From positions 27,563-91,562 of the forward strand of contig CAZGUG010000002.1 in NCBI GenBank assembly GCA_964529035.1: 64,000 nucleotides of DNA. Reading direction: 5' to 3'. The position numbers were made by a program, and so were the translations under genes. Shown here piece by piece: positions 16,958 through 25,466 of this stretch. This DNA comes from CAZGUG01 sp964529035. Lineage in GTDB: Bacteria > Bacillota > Clostridia > Ch29. The first letter of the stretch is position 1. The number at the start of each line of letters is the position of its first letter. The notes below the pieces were generated by a model. It ran no database searches. It saw only the letters and a list, made by a program, of their open reading frames with translations, and was not told where the DNA came from.

Positions 16958-18142
16958 ATGAAGAAGTGGATGAGAGTGGTACTGCTGATAACGGTAGTTT
17001 CAATATGTACTCCTGCATGTGCGGGTGCCGCCGGTGATGCGGCAGGAGAAAACATTGGGGTTTTGGAGAGTCAATTGGACAAATTGGAATTGGACGATAT
17101 TCAGGGTATTCTGGACAGTTTGAACAATGAGACGGCGCAGTACATGAAACCTATAAATGCGAGGGAGTTCATAAAGGGGCTTGTAACGGGAAATATAAGC
17201 ATATCTGCCGGGGAGATAATTGCGGGTATTGGCAGATACCTGTTTGCCCAGGTGCTTGTTAACATCAACCTGCTTGCAAAGCTTGTAATCCTGTCTATTG
17301 TATATGCAATACTGAGCAATATACAGGATTCCTTTGGAAACGGGATGGTGAGCGAACTGGCAAAACTGGCCTGTATGCTGGTACTCACCGCCGTTGCAAT
17401 ACAGAGTTTTTCGGCGGCTTTAAGCATCGGTTCCCAAACAATAGACAGCATGGTTAAATTCATGCAGTTTTTCCTTCCCACCCTTTTGGCGCTGCTGGCG
17501 GTTATGGGGGGCATCACTTCCATGGCCCTTTTACAACCGATTATTGCGGTATCAATAGGTTTTTTCAGTACTGTTTTTAAGAATTTTCTGCTGCCGGTTA
17601 TATTTCTATCAGCTGTTCTTGCCATTGTGAACAACCTGTCCGAAAAATTTCACCTGTCCAGGCTGTCAACTCTGCTTAAACAGGGCTGTGTAGCATTTAT
17701 TGGTCTTGTTCTTACCGTGTTTATCGGTCTTATGACCATACAGGGAGTGACGGCGGCTACCATAGACGGGGTTTCGATACGGACTGCGAAATTTGCAGCG
17801 GACAGTTTCATACCGATCATAGGCGGTTTTCTTGCGGATGCGGTGGACACAATAGTAGGCTGTTCACTGCTTATTAAAAACGCGGTGGGAGCTTTCGGGC
17901 TGGTTGCACTGTTTGTTATGGTAGCGTTTCCAATACTAAAAATTATATCCCTGGTACTGATATATAAGATCTGTGCAGCAGTAATTGAACCGATAGCCGG
18001 GGGACAGCTTGTAAACTGTCTAAACGAAATGGCCGGAAGCCTTCTTTTGTTGTTTGCTACGGTGGCCTCGGTGGCACTGATGTTTTTTGTTTCGGTAACC
18101 ATTATAATCGGGGCGGGAAACGCTGCCCTGATGATGAGGTAG
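16958..18142 (+). CDS. spoIIIAE: Stage III sporulation protein AE
   Basis: The largest membrane component of the SpoIIIA channel, with 394 residues. It has an N-terminal signal peptide (VVLLITVVSICTPACAGAAG) and then about seven membrane helices. Family motifs include AKLACMLVLTAVAIQSFSAAL and AADSFIPIIGGFLADAVDTIVG. AGGGAGGAAG precedes ATG 16958, 13 bases after spoIIIAD. Confidence 0.96.
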   Translation: MKKWMRVVLLITVVSICTPACAGAAGDAAGENIGVLESQLDKLELDDIQGILDSLNNETAQYMKPINAREFIKGLVTGNISISAGEIIAGIGRYLFAQVLVNINLLAKLVILSIVYAILSNIQDSFGNGMVSELAKLACMLVLTAVAIQSFSAALSIGSQTIDSMVKFMQFFLPTLLALLAVMGGITSMALLQPIIAVSIGFFSTVFKNFLLPVIFLSAVLAIVNNLSEKFHLSRLSTLLKQGCVAFIGLVLTVFIGLMTIQGVTAATIDGVSIRTAKFAADSFIPIIGGFLADAVDTIVGCSLLIKNAVGAFGLVALFVMVAFPILKIISLVLIYKICAAVIEPIAGGQLVNCLNEMAGSLLLLFATVASVALMFFVSVTIIIGAGNAALMMR

Positions 18143-18150
18143 GTGCTGGC

Positions 18151-18777
18151 ATGCAGTTTTTTGAAGGCTGGGTTTTGAATATAGTTGCAGCCATTATTTT
18201 TGTTATTATAATCGAGATTATTCTGCCGGGCGGCAGCACAAGAAAATATATTAGCCTGGTAACGGGGCTTATGGTGATGTTTGTTATAATTAATCCCTTT
18301 GTGCATTTGATGTCGGGCGGTTACGATTTGGATTTGATATCATCCGAAATGTCACGGGCAATCGCTGTAAGGGATGTGGAAAATCAGGCGAAAAAACTGA
18401 AAGAGGGCAGCAGAGAAGGATTGACGGTATTATATAAAAACAACCTTGAGCAGGGAGTGGCAAGACAGGTTATTGATGCAGGTTTTGCCGGACAGGTGCG
18501 GGCAAATGTTGAGGTAGATGAAAATTACGAGAGTGAAAGCTTTGGAAGTATTCTTGGAATAAGGGTGGTGGTTGACGATACAGGGCAAAAGGAGGATGCC
18601 GGCATTAAAAAGGTGGATAGAATTACAGTAAAGGTATTCAAAGACACTGAGGAAGAGAATGCGGTTGAAGCTGCAGGTACAGATAGCGACCTGGCGGAGG
18701 AAATAAAGGGTTTTCTTTCCCAAATATACGGTTTGCCGGGCCAAAGGATAGATGTAACGCTGCGGGGTGAAGATTAA
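18151..18777 (+). CDS. spoIIIAF: Stage III sporulation protein AF
   Basis: Two N-terminal membrane helices (WVLNIVAAIIFVIIIEIILPGG and YISLVTGLMVMFVIINPFVHL) precede a soluble domain facing the intermembrane space that resembles ring-building motifs. Length is 208 residues. It lies 8 bases after spoIIIAE, in the standard operon order. Confidence 0.94.
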   Translation: MQFFEGWVLNIVAAIIFVIIIEIILPGGSTRKYISLVTGLMVMFVIINPFVHLMSGGYDLDLISSEMSRAIAVRDVENQAKKLKEGSREGLTVLYKNNLEQGVARQVIDAGFAGQVRANVEVDENYESESFGSILGIRVVVDDTGQKEDAGIKKVDRITVKVFKDTEEENAVEAAGTDSDLAEEIKGFLSQIYGLPGQRIDVTLRGED

Positions 18778-18794
18778 AGGAGGGTTGAAAATAT

Positions 18795-19382
18795 ATGGAT
18801 TTAAACAGTATAAAAGAAAAACTGTACAATATGGGAAATAAAAAGCTGTTTCAAAATCTGCTCATTGTCTGCCTTGTTGCGGCTATAGTTGTCATCTCCG
18901 CCGACACTTTTTTTAGCAATAATAAGCCAAGTAGAAATAGTATTGAGGAAACAGACATACAATTTAATATACAGACCGATTCGGCAGTTACATATGAAGA
19001 ACAGTTGGAAAAGAAACTTAAAGGTATACTGGAACAAATCTCCGGTGTGGGCGAAGTATCTGTAATGGTAACCCTGAACACTGGCAGAGAGGTAATTCCT
19101 GCGACAAACACGATAGAAACCTCCAGCGAAACCAATGAGAGGGATGGTGACGGGGGAACCAGGACAGTTACGCAGAACAGTGTTGACAGAAAGATTGTGC
19201 TGAAAAACAACGTAAGTGTGGAAGACCAGCCTTTGATAGTCAAGGAGGTTATGCCGGAGGTTAAGGGAGTAATTGTGGTGGCACAGGGAGCGGAGAGAGT
19301 GGAGGTGGCTGCCCGGCTGACCGAAGCGGTGCAGACTGTTTTAGGGATACCCGCATTCAGGGTAAAGGTTTATCCAAAATAA
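18795..19382 (+). CDS. spoIIIAG: Stage III sporulation protein AG
   Basis: SpoIIIAG forms the large ring of the mother-cell channel. There is one N-terminal membrane helix (LLIVCLVAAIVVISADTFF), then a ring-building domain with YEEQLEKKLKGILEQISGVGEVSVMVTL and VVAQGAERVEVAARLTEAVQTVLGIP, the family signature. Length is 195. AAAGGAGGG precedes the ATG. Confidence 0.95.
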   Translation: MDLNSIKEKLYNMGNKKLFQNLLIVCLVAAIVVISADTFFSNNKPSRNSIEETDIQFNIQTDSAVTYEEQLEKKLKGILEQISGVGEVSVMVTLNTGREVIPATNTIETSSETNERDGDGGTRTVTQNSVDRKIVLKNNVSVEDQPLIVKEVMPEVKGVIVVAQGAERVEVAARLTEAVQTVLGIPAFRVKVYPK

Positions 19383-19412
19383 AAAGATATCTAAAAGGGG
19401 AGGAATAGTGAT

Positions 19413-20009
19413 ATGATGGTATTAAGAAGAAAGACAGTGGTGCTGTCGTTTTTGGTGCTTTTACTGGCTGTGGTTGCGGTGATTAATCATAATATAACAC
19501 GGGAAGTGGCCAGTGAAGACAGCCTGACATTTGTTGGAGAAGACGGCTACGATGATATGATAATACCCGAGCCGGATGATGAATTGGCCATGGACAGCGA
19601 GGATAACGGAAACATAGAAATAGAAGAAGGAGTGGAAACCAGTGCTGCCAACCTGGCAACCGCCAGCTTTTTCATACAGTCGAGGCTGGACAGGGAGAAA
19701 AACAGAAGCTTCTATATAGAAACCCTTAACGGTATAGTAACTGACCAGAACACCGATGTTTCGATAAAAGAAATGGCACAAACCGAAATGCTGTCCCTGA
19801 TAACCAGGAGCGAGACAGAAAGCATTATAGAAAACCTGATAAAGGCAAAGGGATTCAAGGATGCCCTTGTTATTATGGGTGAGGATTCGGTGAACATAAT
19901 AGTTAATGCCCACCAGCTTACCCAGGCCCAGGTGGCACAAATAAAGGATATAGTATCCCGGGAAGCAAAGGTTGACATCGAAAACATTAAAATTATGGAA
20001 AAAGAATAG
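19413..20009 (+). CDS. spoIIIAH: Stage III sporulation protein AH
   Basis: This ring-forming protein of the mother-cell membrane pairs with forespore SpoIIQ (SpoIIQ and its clostridial counterparts are not in view). One N-terminal helix (TVVLSFLVLLLAVVAVI) is followed by an acidic linker and the YscJ/FliF-like domain with IENLIKAKGFKDALVIMGEDSVNIIV. Length is 198. It is the last gene of the eight-gene operon, all eight of which are intact. Confidence 0.95.
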   Translation: MMVLRRKTVVLSFLVLLLAVVAVINHNITREVASEDSLTFVGEDGYDDMIIPEPDDELAMDSEDNGNIEIEEGVETSAANLATASFFIQSRLDREKNRSFYIETLNGIVTDQNTDVSIKEMAQTEMLSLITRSETESIIENLIKAKGFKDALVIMGEDSVNIIVNAHQLTQAQVAQIKDIVSREAKVDIENIKIMEKE

Positions 20010-20015
20010 AATTGT

Positions 20016-20044
20016 TTGTAATGGTATATACCCTTTGATATAAT
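20016..20044 (+). promoter_or_regulatory. Sigma-A promoter for the Asp23-family gene
   Basis: The -35 box TTGTAA (20016-20021) and -10 box TATAAT (20039-20044) are separated by exactly 17 bases. The predicted start is near 20051, giving a leader of about 25 bases. It restarts transcription after the sporulation operon. Confidence 0.75.
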
Positions 20045-20075
20045 TAATAATAAAATTACGCTCGGGGGTGAAGAT

Positions 20076-20477
20076 ATGACAGAAAAGGACAAACAAGGCA
20101 AAAAGGCAACTGTTGAGGAAGTAGGAACAGTTAAGATATCCGACGACGTGGTTTCAATCATTTCCGGCATTGCTGCAACCGAGGTGAAGGGTGTTATAGG
20201 AATGAGCGGCGGAATAGCCGGCGGAATAGCCGAGCTTCTCGGCAGAAAGAATCAGTCCAAGGGTGTCAAGGTTGCAATAGGCGAAAAGGAAGTAAACATC
20301 GACTTACATATAATAGTGGAATACGGGGTAAAAATACCCGAAGTGGCCTGGGAGATACAGGATAAGGTTAAGAAAGCAGTGGAAACCATGACAGGCCTTA
20401 ATGTCGTTGAAGTTAACATACACGTTCAGGGAGTGGCCGCGGGAAATGCGGGCAGCCAGGAGGAACAGGATAAATAA
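20076..20477 (+). CDS. yqhY: Asp23/Gls24-family envelope stress protein (YqhY-like)
   Basis: The DUF322/Asp23 signature is clear: VKISDDVVSIISGIAATEVKGV, GVKVAIGEKEVNIDLHIIVEYG, IQDKVKKAVETMTGLNVVEVNI and IHVQGV. Family members are small cytoplasmic or membrane-associated proteins linked to envelope stress and, for YqhY, to fatty-acid synthesis balance. It precedes nusB, the same neighbourhood as in Bacillus. Length is 133 residues with a GGGGGTG ribosome site. Confidence 0.93.
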   Translation: MTEKDKQGKKATVEEVGTVKISDDVVSIISGIAATEVKGVIGMSGGIAGGIAELLGRKNQSKGVKVAIGEKEVNIDLHIIVEYGVKIPEVAWEIQDKVKKAVETMTGLNVVEVNIHVQGVAAGNAGSQEEQDK

Positions 20478-20494
20478 TTACAGGGTTTGCAGTC

Positions 20495-20522
20495 AACCTC
20501 CTTTTCGGGAGGTTTATTCTTT
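20495..20522 (+). terminator. Probable terminator after the Asp23-family gene
   Basis: AACCTCC (20495-20501) pairs with GGAGGTT (20508-20514) around a 6-base loop, followed by a T-rich stretch interrupted by A and C. The T run is weaker than in the other terminators of the window. Confidence 0.6.
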
Positions 20523-20644
20523 GATTTAATCCGGAAGGACAAGCAGTAAATCCCCCAGGCAGGTAACAGCATTCGAAAAAATTAACAACATACTGGTTAT
20601 AATAATTGCTGCATGCATCCAGCATATTACGGGAGGATTTATAT

Positions 20645-21052
20645 ATGAGCAGGAAAAAAACCAGAGAACTGATTGTCAGATTTTTGTTTCAGATGGAAGC
20701 GCGGCGGGAAGAATACAGCGGCCTGCTTGAAGTTTTTATGGATGAAAACCCGATGGAAACGGCTGACAGGCAGTTTTTCAAAGAAAATATTCAAGGGACT
20801 GTCAAAAACCTGGACGAGATTGACGGGATAATTCGGGGCAAACTTAAGAACTGGACCCTTGACAGGATTCCGTGGGTAGACCTTGCGATTTTGAGAAATG
20901 CCTTGTATGAGATACTCTACAGGGACGATATACCGGTTAAGGTATCAATAAATGAAGCGGTTGATTTGGCAAAAAAGTACGGTGACCCGGAGTCCGGGGT
21001 CTTTGTAAACGGAATACTGGGTAATATAGTAAGGGAACATAAACTGCAGTAG
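20645..21052 (+). CDS. nusB: Transcription antitermination factor NusB
   Basis: NusB binds boxA RNA with NusE for antitermination on rRNA operons. MSRKKTRELIVRFLFQMEARREE opens the helical domain; KNWTLDRIPWVDLAILRNALYEILYRDDIPVKVSINEAVDLAKKYG is the highly conserved C-terminal part. ATG 20645 is preceded by GGGAGGA at 20630-20636; an upstream TTG at 20606 is rejected. A TATAAT at 20598-20603 without a good -35 may contribute a promoter. Confidence 0.97.
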   Translation: MSRKKTRELIVRFLFQMEARREEYSGLLEVFMDENPMETADRQFFKENIQGTVKNLDEIDGIIRGKLKNWTLDRIPWVDLAILRNALYEILYRDDIPVKVSINEAVDLAKKYGDPESGVFVNGILGNIVREHKLQ

Positions 21053-21060
21053 GTGAAAGA

Positions 21061-22002
21061 ATGGATGCATATATAGGTTTTGATACCAGCTGTTATACCA
21101 CCTCCATGGCGATGGTGGATGATAACGGGAAACTCCTGTCCGACAAAAGAAACGTCCTCCAGGTAAAACGGGGCGAAAAAGGCCTAAGACAGTCGGAAGC
21201 GGTATTCCAGCATATTCGAAACTTAAACGGATTATCCGATGAACTGAAGGTACTGGCAGGCAGGTTTGATGTAAAAGCGTTAGCCGCTTCGGTTAAACCC
21301 AGGCCGTTGCCGGAGTCCTATATGCCGGTTTTTACGGTGGGGGAAAGCACGGCAAAGGCTGCCGCAGCTGCAGCGGGGATACCCTTTTATGCCACCACCC
21401 ACCAGGAAAGCCACCTTATGGCGGGGCTGTGGTCGGCAGGAGGGCCAAAGGCAGATCGGTTTTTAACGGTGCACCTTTCGGGAGGCACCACCGAACTATT
21501 GATTACACAAAAAAAAGACCCGGATTTCGAAATCAGTATAATAGGCGGTACCCGGGATATAAGTGCAGGTCAGTTTGTGGACAGGATAGGCGTGGCCATG
21601 GGACTGGATTTTCCATGCGGACCGCAGTTGGAAGAGTTGGCGGGTAGAGCAATAGGTACAGCCCCTGCTTTGGAAATCCCCTGCAGCAGCAAAGGCTGCA
21701 CGTTGAGTTTTTCGGGGCCAGAAACCCACGCCAGGCGGCTGCTTCAAACCGGCGCGGATGAAGCCCAGGTTGCTTTTTTGGTACTCAAATGTATAGCGAG
21801 GGGCCTTGAAAAAATTATTTCAGAGGCCTGCCGGATTAATAATATTGGAGAAGTGCTGATGGTGGGCGGTGTATCGGCGAACAAAATGATTAAAAGTCAC
21901 CTTGAAGAAAAACTTGACTGCAGGCAGTACTTCCCGCATCCAAAATACTGTAGCGACAGTGGGGTGGGTACGGCTGTTATAGCAAGAGAAAAGAATATGT
22001 AA
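21061..22002 (+). CDS. Kae1/TsaD-like paralog (O-sialoglycoprotein endopeptidase-like)
   Basis: This is an ASKHA-fold protein related to TsaD, the enzyme that makes threonylcarbamoyladenosine on tRNA. Seen: IGFDTSCYTTSMAMVD as phosphate motif 1, a metal-binding H-x3-H at TTHQESHLMAG (about residues 113-117), SGGTTELLI, GGTRDISAGQFVDRIGVAMGL and a final VGGVSANK. At 313 residues it is shorter than true TsaD. Clostridia usually have this paralog beside xseA plus a separate tsaD elsewhere, so it is probably not the main t6A enzyme. It stands where folD lies in Bacillus relatives. The exact role is unknown. Confidence 0.85.
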   Translation: MDAYIGFDTSCYTTSMAMVDDNGKLLSDKRNVLQVKRGEKGLRQSEAVFQHIRNLNGLSDELKVLAGRFDVKALAASVKPRPLPESYMPVFTVGESTAKAAAAAAGIPFYATTHQESHLMAGLWSAGGPKADRFLTVHLSGGTTELLITQKKDPDFEISIIGGTRDISAGQFVDRIGVAMGLDFPCGPQLEELAGRAIGTAPALEIPCSSKGCTLSFSGPETHARRLLQTGADEAQVAFLVLKCIARGLEKIISEACRINNIGEVLMVGGVSANKMIKSHLEEKLDCRQYFPHPKYCSDSGVGTAVIAREKNM

Positions 22003-22017
22003 AAAGGCGGGTATAAT

Positions 22018-23226
22018 ATGGAGCTAAGGGCGCTCTCGGTGAGTGAAGTCAACAGCTATATAAAAAAATGCCTGAATACAGACCCAATACTTTCTGGAAT
22101 TACCGTACAGGGAGAAATAACAAACTACAAACCGCACAGTTCAGGGCATGTATACTTTTCCCTCAAAGATAGCTGCAGCCGTTTGCGCTGCATAATGTTC
22201 AGGGATTATGCCGTAAGACTATCCTTTGCTCCGGCGGAGGGTATGAAAGTATTGGCAAAGGGTAGCATTTCCGTTTATGAAAGGGACGGACAGTATCAGC
22301 TTTATGTAAGGGAAATATCCCAGGACGGCCTGGGTGAGTTGTACCAGGCCTTTGAGCTACTGAAAAAAAACCTTGAGAAAAAGGGTTATTTTGACGATAA
22401 CAAAAAAAAGAAACTGCCCTTTATGCCCGAAAGGATAGGGGTTGTGACCTCCGCGAAGGGGGCAGCGGTAAGGGATATAATTACCACCATTAAAAGGCGG
22501 TTTGATAAGACTAAGATATATGTATTTAATTCGCTGGTACAGGGGGACAGTGCACCGGAACAGATATGCGGCGGTATAGAATACTTCAATTATAAGGAGC
22601 CGGTTGATGTTATTATAATCGGAAGGGGAGGCGGTTCGATAGAAGAACTGTGGGCCTTCAACGATGAAAGGGTAGCCCAAGCCATATATAGATCACATAT
22701 TCCGGTTGTGTCTGCGGTAGGTCACCAAACCGATTTTACAATAGCGGATTTTGTGGCGGATATGAGGGCACCCACCCCAACCGCGGCCGGTGAGCTGGTG
22801 GTGCCGGAACTAAAACAGGTGAGCGAAAGGCTTGATGAAGCCTGCCATAGAATGGGAGCAGCGGTGGAAAGAAATATAAGGCTTAACCGCATAAAGCTGA
22901 AAAGCATAAGAGACAGTTATGGTTTCCGGCAGCCCTGCGACAGGATACTGCAGCTTAAGCAGCGGCTTGACGAGGAGCAGGAAAGGCTGAAAAGGGCCTT
23001 TGCTGTGTACCGGCATAATGTCAAGATGGACCTTGGGAAAAAGGTTGCAAAGCTGGACAGTTTAAGCCCCCTTTCGGTGCTGGAAAGGGGATACGCGGTG
23101 GTAATGGAAGCCGGTTCGAAAAAGACGGTGAAATCGGTAATGCAAGTGGAAAAGGACAGCAAACTTGATTTGAGATTTAAGGACGGAGTAGTAAATGTAG
23201 GCGTTTTGAGGGTGAAAAGGAGGTAG
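22018..23226 (+). CDS. xseA: Exodeoxyribonuclease VII large subunit
   Basis: This is the catalytic subunit of the single-strand exonuclease. The N-terminal OB fold is seen in ITVQGEITNYKPHSSGHVYFSLKD, followed by the catalytic region RIGVVTSAKGAAVRDIITTIKRR, the IIIGRGGGSIEELWAFNDE motif, VSAVGHQTDFTIADFVADMRAPTPTAAGE and a C-terminal coiled coil ending in LSVLERGYAV. Length 402 is normal. It is followed by xseB 7 bases later. Confidence 0.98.
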   Translation: MELRALSVSEVNSYIKKCLNTDPILSGITVQGEITNYKPHSSGHVYFSLKDSCSRLRCIMFRDYAVRLSFAPAEGMKVLAKGSISVYERDGQYQLYVREISQDGLGELYQAFELLKKNLEKKGYFDDNKKKKLPFMPERIGVVTSAKGAAVRDIITTIKRRFDKTKIYVFNSLVQGDSAPEQICGGIEYFNYKEPVDVIIIGRGGGSIEELWAFNDERVAQAIYRSHIPVVSAVGHQTDFTIADFVADMRAPTPTAAGELVVPELKQVSERLDEACHRMGAAVERNIRLNRIKLKSIRDSYGFRQPCDRILQLKQRLDEEQERLKRAFAVYRHNVKMDLGKKVAKLDSLSPLSVLERGYAVVMEAGSKKTVKSVMQVEKDSKLDLRFKDGVVNVGVLRVKRR

Positions 23227-23233
23227 CAGATTT

Positions 23234-23461
23234 ATGAAAAATATAAGTTTCGAAGAGGCCATGGAAAGGATGGAGGAAATAATTAAAAGCCTGGAAGGCG
23301 GAGAACTGGAACTTGACAAGTCGCTGGAGATTTTCGAAGAGGGTATAAAAATGTACAGGTATTGCACAAAAAAGCTGGAAGAGATGGAAGGCAGGGTAAA
23401 GGTTATAATGCAGCAGGAAGATGCCCTTGAAAAGTTTGATTTTGAGTTGGAAGGGGAATAA
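23234..23461 (+). CDS. xseB: Exodeoxyribonuclease VII small subunit
   Basis: A 75-residue helical protein with the family pattern SFEEAMERMEEIIKSLEGGELELDKSLEIFEEG, then a coiled coil through the C-terminus. Several copies wrap the XseA coiled coil and control its activity. It is placed directly after xseA. Confidence 0.97.
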   Translation: MKNISFEEAMERMEEIIKSLEGGELELDKSLEIFEEGIKMYRYCTKKLEEMEGRVKVIMQQEDALEKFDFELEGE

Positions 23462-23464
23462 CAG

Positions 23465-24343
23465 TTGAGTTTTGAATCAAAGCTTGCAGAAAAAAGAGAA
23501 CTTATAGAAAGCTTTTTAAAGCGGTATATGCAAAGTAAAGAGGGTGTACCCGGGAAAATACAAAGAGCGATGGAGTACAGCCTGTTTGCCGGCGGCAAAA
23601 GGCTGCGGCCTATACTGACCTTGGCAGGCTGTGAAATATGCGGCGGGCAGTCTCTGCAGGCAGTACCCTTCGCCTGTGCCGTGGAAATGATACATACCTA
23701 TTCGCTTATTCACGATGACCTTCCGGCCATGGACAATGACGACTACAGGAGGGGCAAACCGACCAATCACAAAGTGTTTGGGGAAGGCATCGCCGTTCTT
23801 GCGGGAGACGGGCTGTTGAACTGTGCCTTCGAGCTGATGCTGGGCGTTACTCCCTTCGATGAGCGCTGTCTGAGGGCAGCCAGATTAATAGCGGGGGCCG
23901 GTGGTAGGGAAGGAATGATAGGTGGGCAGGTGCTTGACCTTGAAAATGAAGGAAAAGAAATGTCCATCGGTGATTTGAAGGAAATGCATAAAAAAAAGAC
24001 GGGGGCCCTTATATGCGCTTCACTTCTTTCGGGAGCCTTAATTGGGGGCTGCAGCGGCAAAGAACTGTCATGTATAAGAGGTTTTGGTGAAAAACTGGGC
24101 CTTGCCTTTCAGATACAGGATGACATCCTGGACGTCACCGGCGAAAAGGAAGTTTTGGGAAAGGATATAGGAAGCGACGCTTCAAAAAACAAACCCACCT
24201 ATGTATCAATCATCGGACTTGATGAATCCCGCAAAATGCTGGAGAGTCTGACCGCTGAAGCAAAGAACTGCATTAAAGGGTTTGGTGACGGGGCATTATT
24301 TCTAAAACAGCTGACCGATTACCTTATGGTCAGGGAATTCTAA
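23465..24343 (+). CDS. ispA: Farnesyl/geranyl diphosphate synthase (short-chain polyprenyl synthase)
   Basis: It joins isopentenyl diphosphate units into C10-C15 (possibly C20) allylic diphosphates. Both aspartate motifs are seen: HDDLPAMDNDD near residue 84 (FARM) and QDDILD near 218 (SARM); GGKRLRP binds substrate phosphate. It starts with TTG 23465, three bases after the xseB stop, with GGAAGGGG upstream. It forms an isoprenoid unit with dxs, separated from it by DUF212, the OLE RNA and oapA. Confidence 0.95.
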   Translation: MSFESKLAEKRELIESFLKRYMQSKEGVPGKIQRAMEYSLFAGGKRLRPILTLAGCEICGGQSLQAVPFACAVEMIHTYSLIHDDLPAMDNDDYRRGKPTNHKVFGEGIAVLAGDGLLNCAFELMLGVTPFDERCLRAARLIAGAGGREGMIGGQVLDLENEGKEMSIGDLKEMHKKKTGALICASLLSGALIGGCSGKELSCIRGFGEKLGLAFQIQDDILDVTGEKEVLGKDIGSDASKNKPTYVSIIGLDESRKMLESLTAEAKNCIKGFGDGALFLKQLTDYLMVREF

Positions 24344-24361
24344 ATACAAGGGGGAAAGCGT

Positions 24362-24805
24362 TTGAACTTTTTTTCTCGGATATTTGACAACAGGGTTCTT
24401 GTTGTTGCACTGGTTTCCTGGACCATAGCACAGGTGGCCAAGGTAGTCATTGATATTTCGATAAACAAAAAGTTTGATTTGAAACGTTTTGTGGGCTCGG
24501 GAGGAATGCCCAGCTCACATTCTGCATTTGTGATGGCCTTGTCAACCGGTATCGGCAGACTTCAGGGCTGGGATTCTCCTCTGTTTGCAATAGCCATATC
24601 CTATGCCTTTGTGGTAATGTATGATGCAGCCGGAGTTAGGAGAGCGGCCGGCAAACAGGCAGAAATAATTAACATAATAATAATGGATGTCATTGAACAC
24701 AAAGGGCTCAAGGAAGAGAGATTGAAGGAGTTAATAGGCCATACGCCGATAGAGGTTATTGCAGGTGGCATTCTAGGTATAATAACGGCAAATATAATGC
24801 TTTAG
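24362..24805 (+). CDS. Divergent PAP2 family (DUF212) membrane protein
   Basis: A 147-residue protein with about four hydrophobic segments and the family signature GSGGMPSSHSAFVMALSTGIG, a divergent PAP2-type phosphatase motif, followed by VMYDAAGVRRAAGKQAEI, EERLKELIGHTPIEVIAGGILGI. Substrate is unknown; lipid or isoprenoid phosphate is plausible because it follows ispA. The start is TTG 24362 with GGGGGAAAG upstream. This is the last coding gene before the OLE RNA. Confidence 0.9.
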   Translation: MNFFSRIFDNRVLVVALVSWTIAQVAKVVIDISINKKFDLKRFVGSGGMPSSHSAFVMALSTGIGRLQGWDSPLFAIAISYAFVVMYDAAGVRRAAGKQAEIINIIIMDVIEHKGLKEERLKELIGHTPIEVIAGGILGIITANIML

Positions 24806-24811
24806 CGGAGT

Positions 24812-24840
24812 TTGAAGGTAGGATGCCGTCATGTTATAAT
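24812..24840 (+). promoter_or_regulatory. Sigma-A promoter for OLE RNA
   Basis: The -35 box TTGAAG (24812-24817) and perfect -10 box TATAAT (24835-24840) are spaced by 17 bases. Transcription would start near 24847, just where the structured non-coding region begins. Its presence shows that the RNA need not rely on read-through from the ispA operon. Confidence 0.75.
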
Positions 24841-24846
24841 ATGTTC

Positions 24847-25438
24847 ATAGTTGGTGGTGCAGTATTCTAGTCAGACGTTTCGCTTCTGAAGGCGGGGCTA
24901 AAAATCCGTCAAAAGGCACATCGATGAAGTTCCTTGTGTTGGCTTCTGACGCCCAGTTGGGGGCTTTCTCAGGGAGTAAAGAGGTGGGGGCGATCTGCAA
25001 CGGCATGCAGGCGTTGACCCTCCCTCTGCGGAGACCCGAAACCTGATATCAGGTTGGGTAAAAACCTGCAGATAAAACCTGCAGCGTAGCCTGCCTTGAG
25101 TGAGATAGGCGGATGATTGTCAGGCTAATTCCGAAGGGCCCTTCGGAAGATGCCAATGCTTTCGAAACCTATTTTGCAAAAGAGGCTAAGAAACGGGACC
25201 GATGTCGAGGAAAACTCCTAGACTGTTCCAACGGAGGCATATTGGGGATTAGGGTGCGGACTAAGTGGTAATCCAGCCCTATCGATGGTAACACGATAGA
25301 GACGGGTTTAAAGGGAAACCGCTAACCTGGCGACAGGATAGTATCCGCCTGGGAAAGCCTGCTGGACCTAAGCCGCAAAATTTACTCATTATGCTGCCAC
25401 CGCGAACTTTTGCTGATAGTTTATACTATCAGCTTTTT
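24847..25438 (+). ncRNA. ole: OLE RNA (ornate, large, extremophilic)
   Basis: A region of about 700 bases between DUF212 and oapA has no ORF above 60 codons but is rich in stem structures. Examples are a 16-bp palindrome AACCTGATATCAGGTT (25040-25055), a 20-bp one at 25129-25148 built on TTCCGAAGGG, CTATCG/CGATAG (25279-25299), GGTTT/AAACC (25305-25320), and a 3' terminator. Promoter and terminator define an RNA of about 592 nt, close to the roughly 600 nt known for OLE. OLE lies beside oapA among nusB, xseA, xseB, ispA, dxs, tlyA, argR and recN in extremophilic Firmicutes; all are here. OLE forms membrane ribonucleoproteins with OapA, OapB and OapC and is tied to stress and Mg2+ tolerance. 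Identity rests on size, position and neighbours; a covariance-model search would settle it. Confidence 0.9.
25412..25438 (+). terminator. Intrinsic terminator at the 3' end of OLE RNA
   Basis: GCTGATAGT (25412-25420) and ACTATCAGC (25425-25433) form a perfect 9-bp stem with a TTAT loop, followed by TTTTT. It sets the RNA 3' end and separates OLE from oapA. Confidence 0.9.
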
Positions 25439-25466
25439 AATTGTTTTTTATCCCTGCTGTTAATGC

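Noticed and set aside
24847..25438. Group I/II intron, tmRNA, RNase P or T-box as identity of the long structured RNA
   Set aside because: No reverse transcriptase or intron boundary genes, no alanine-like tag frame, no tRNA-like end and no T-box motif; neighbours and size fit OLE instead.
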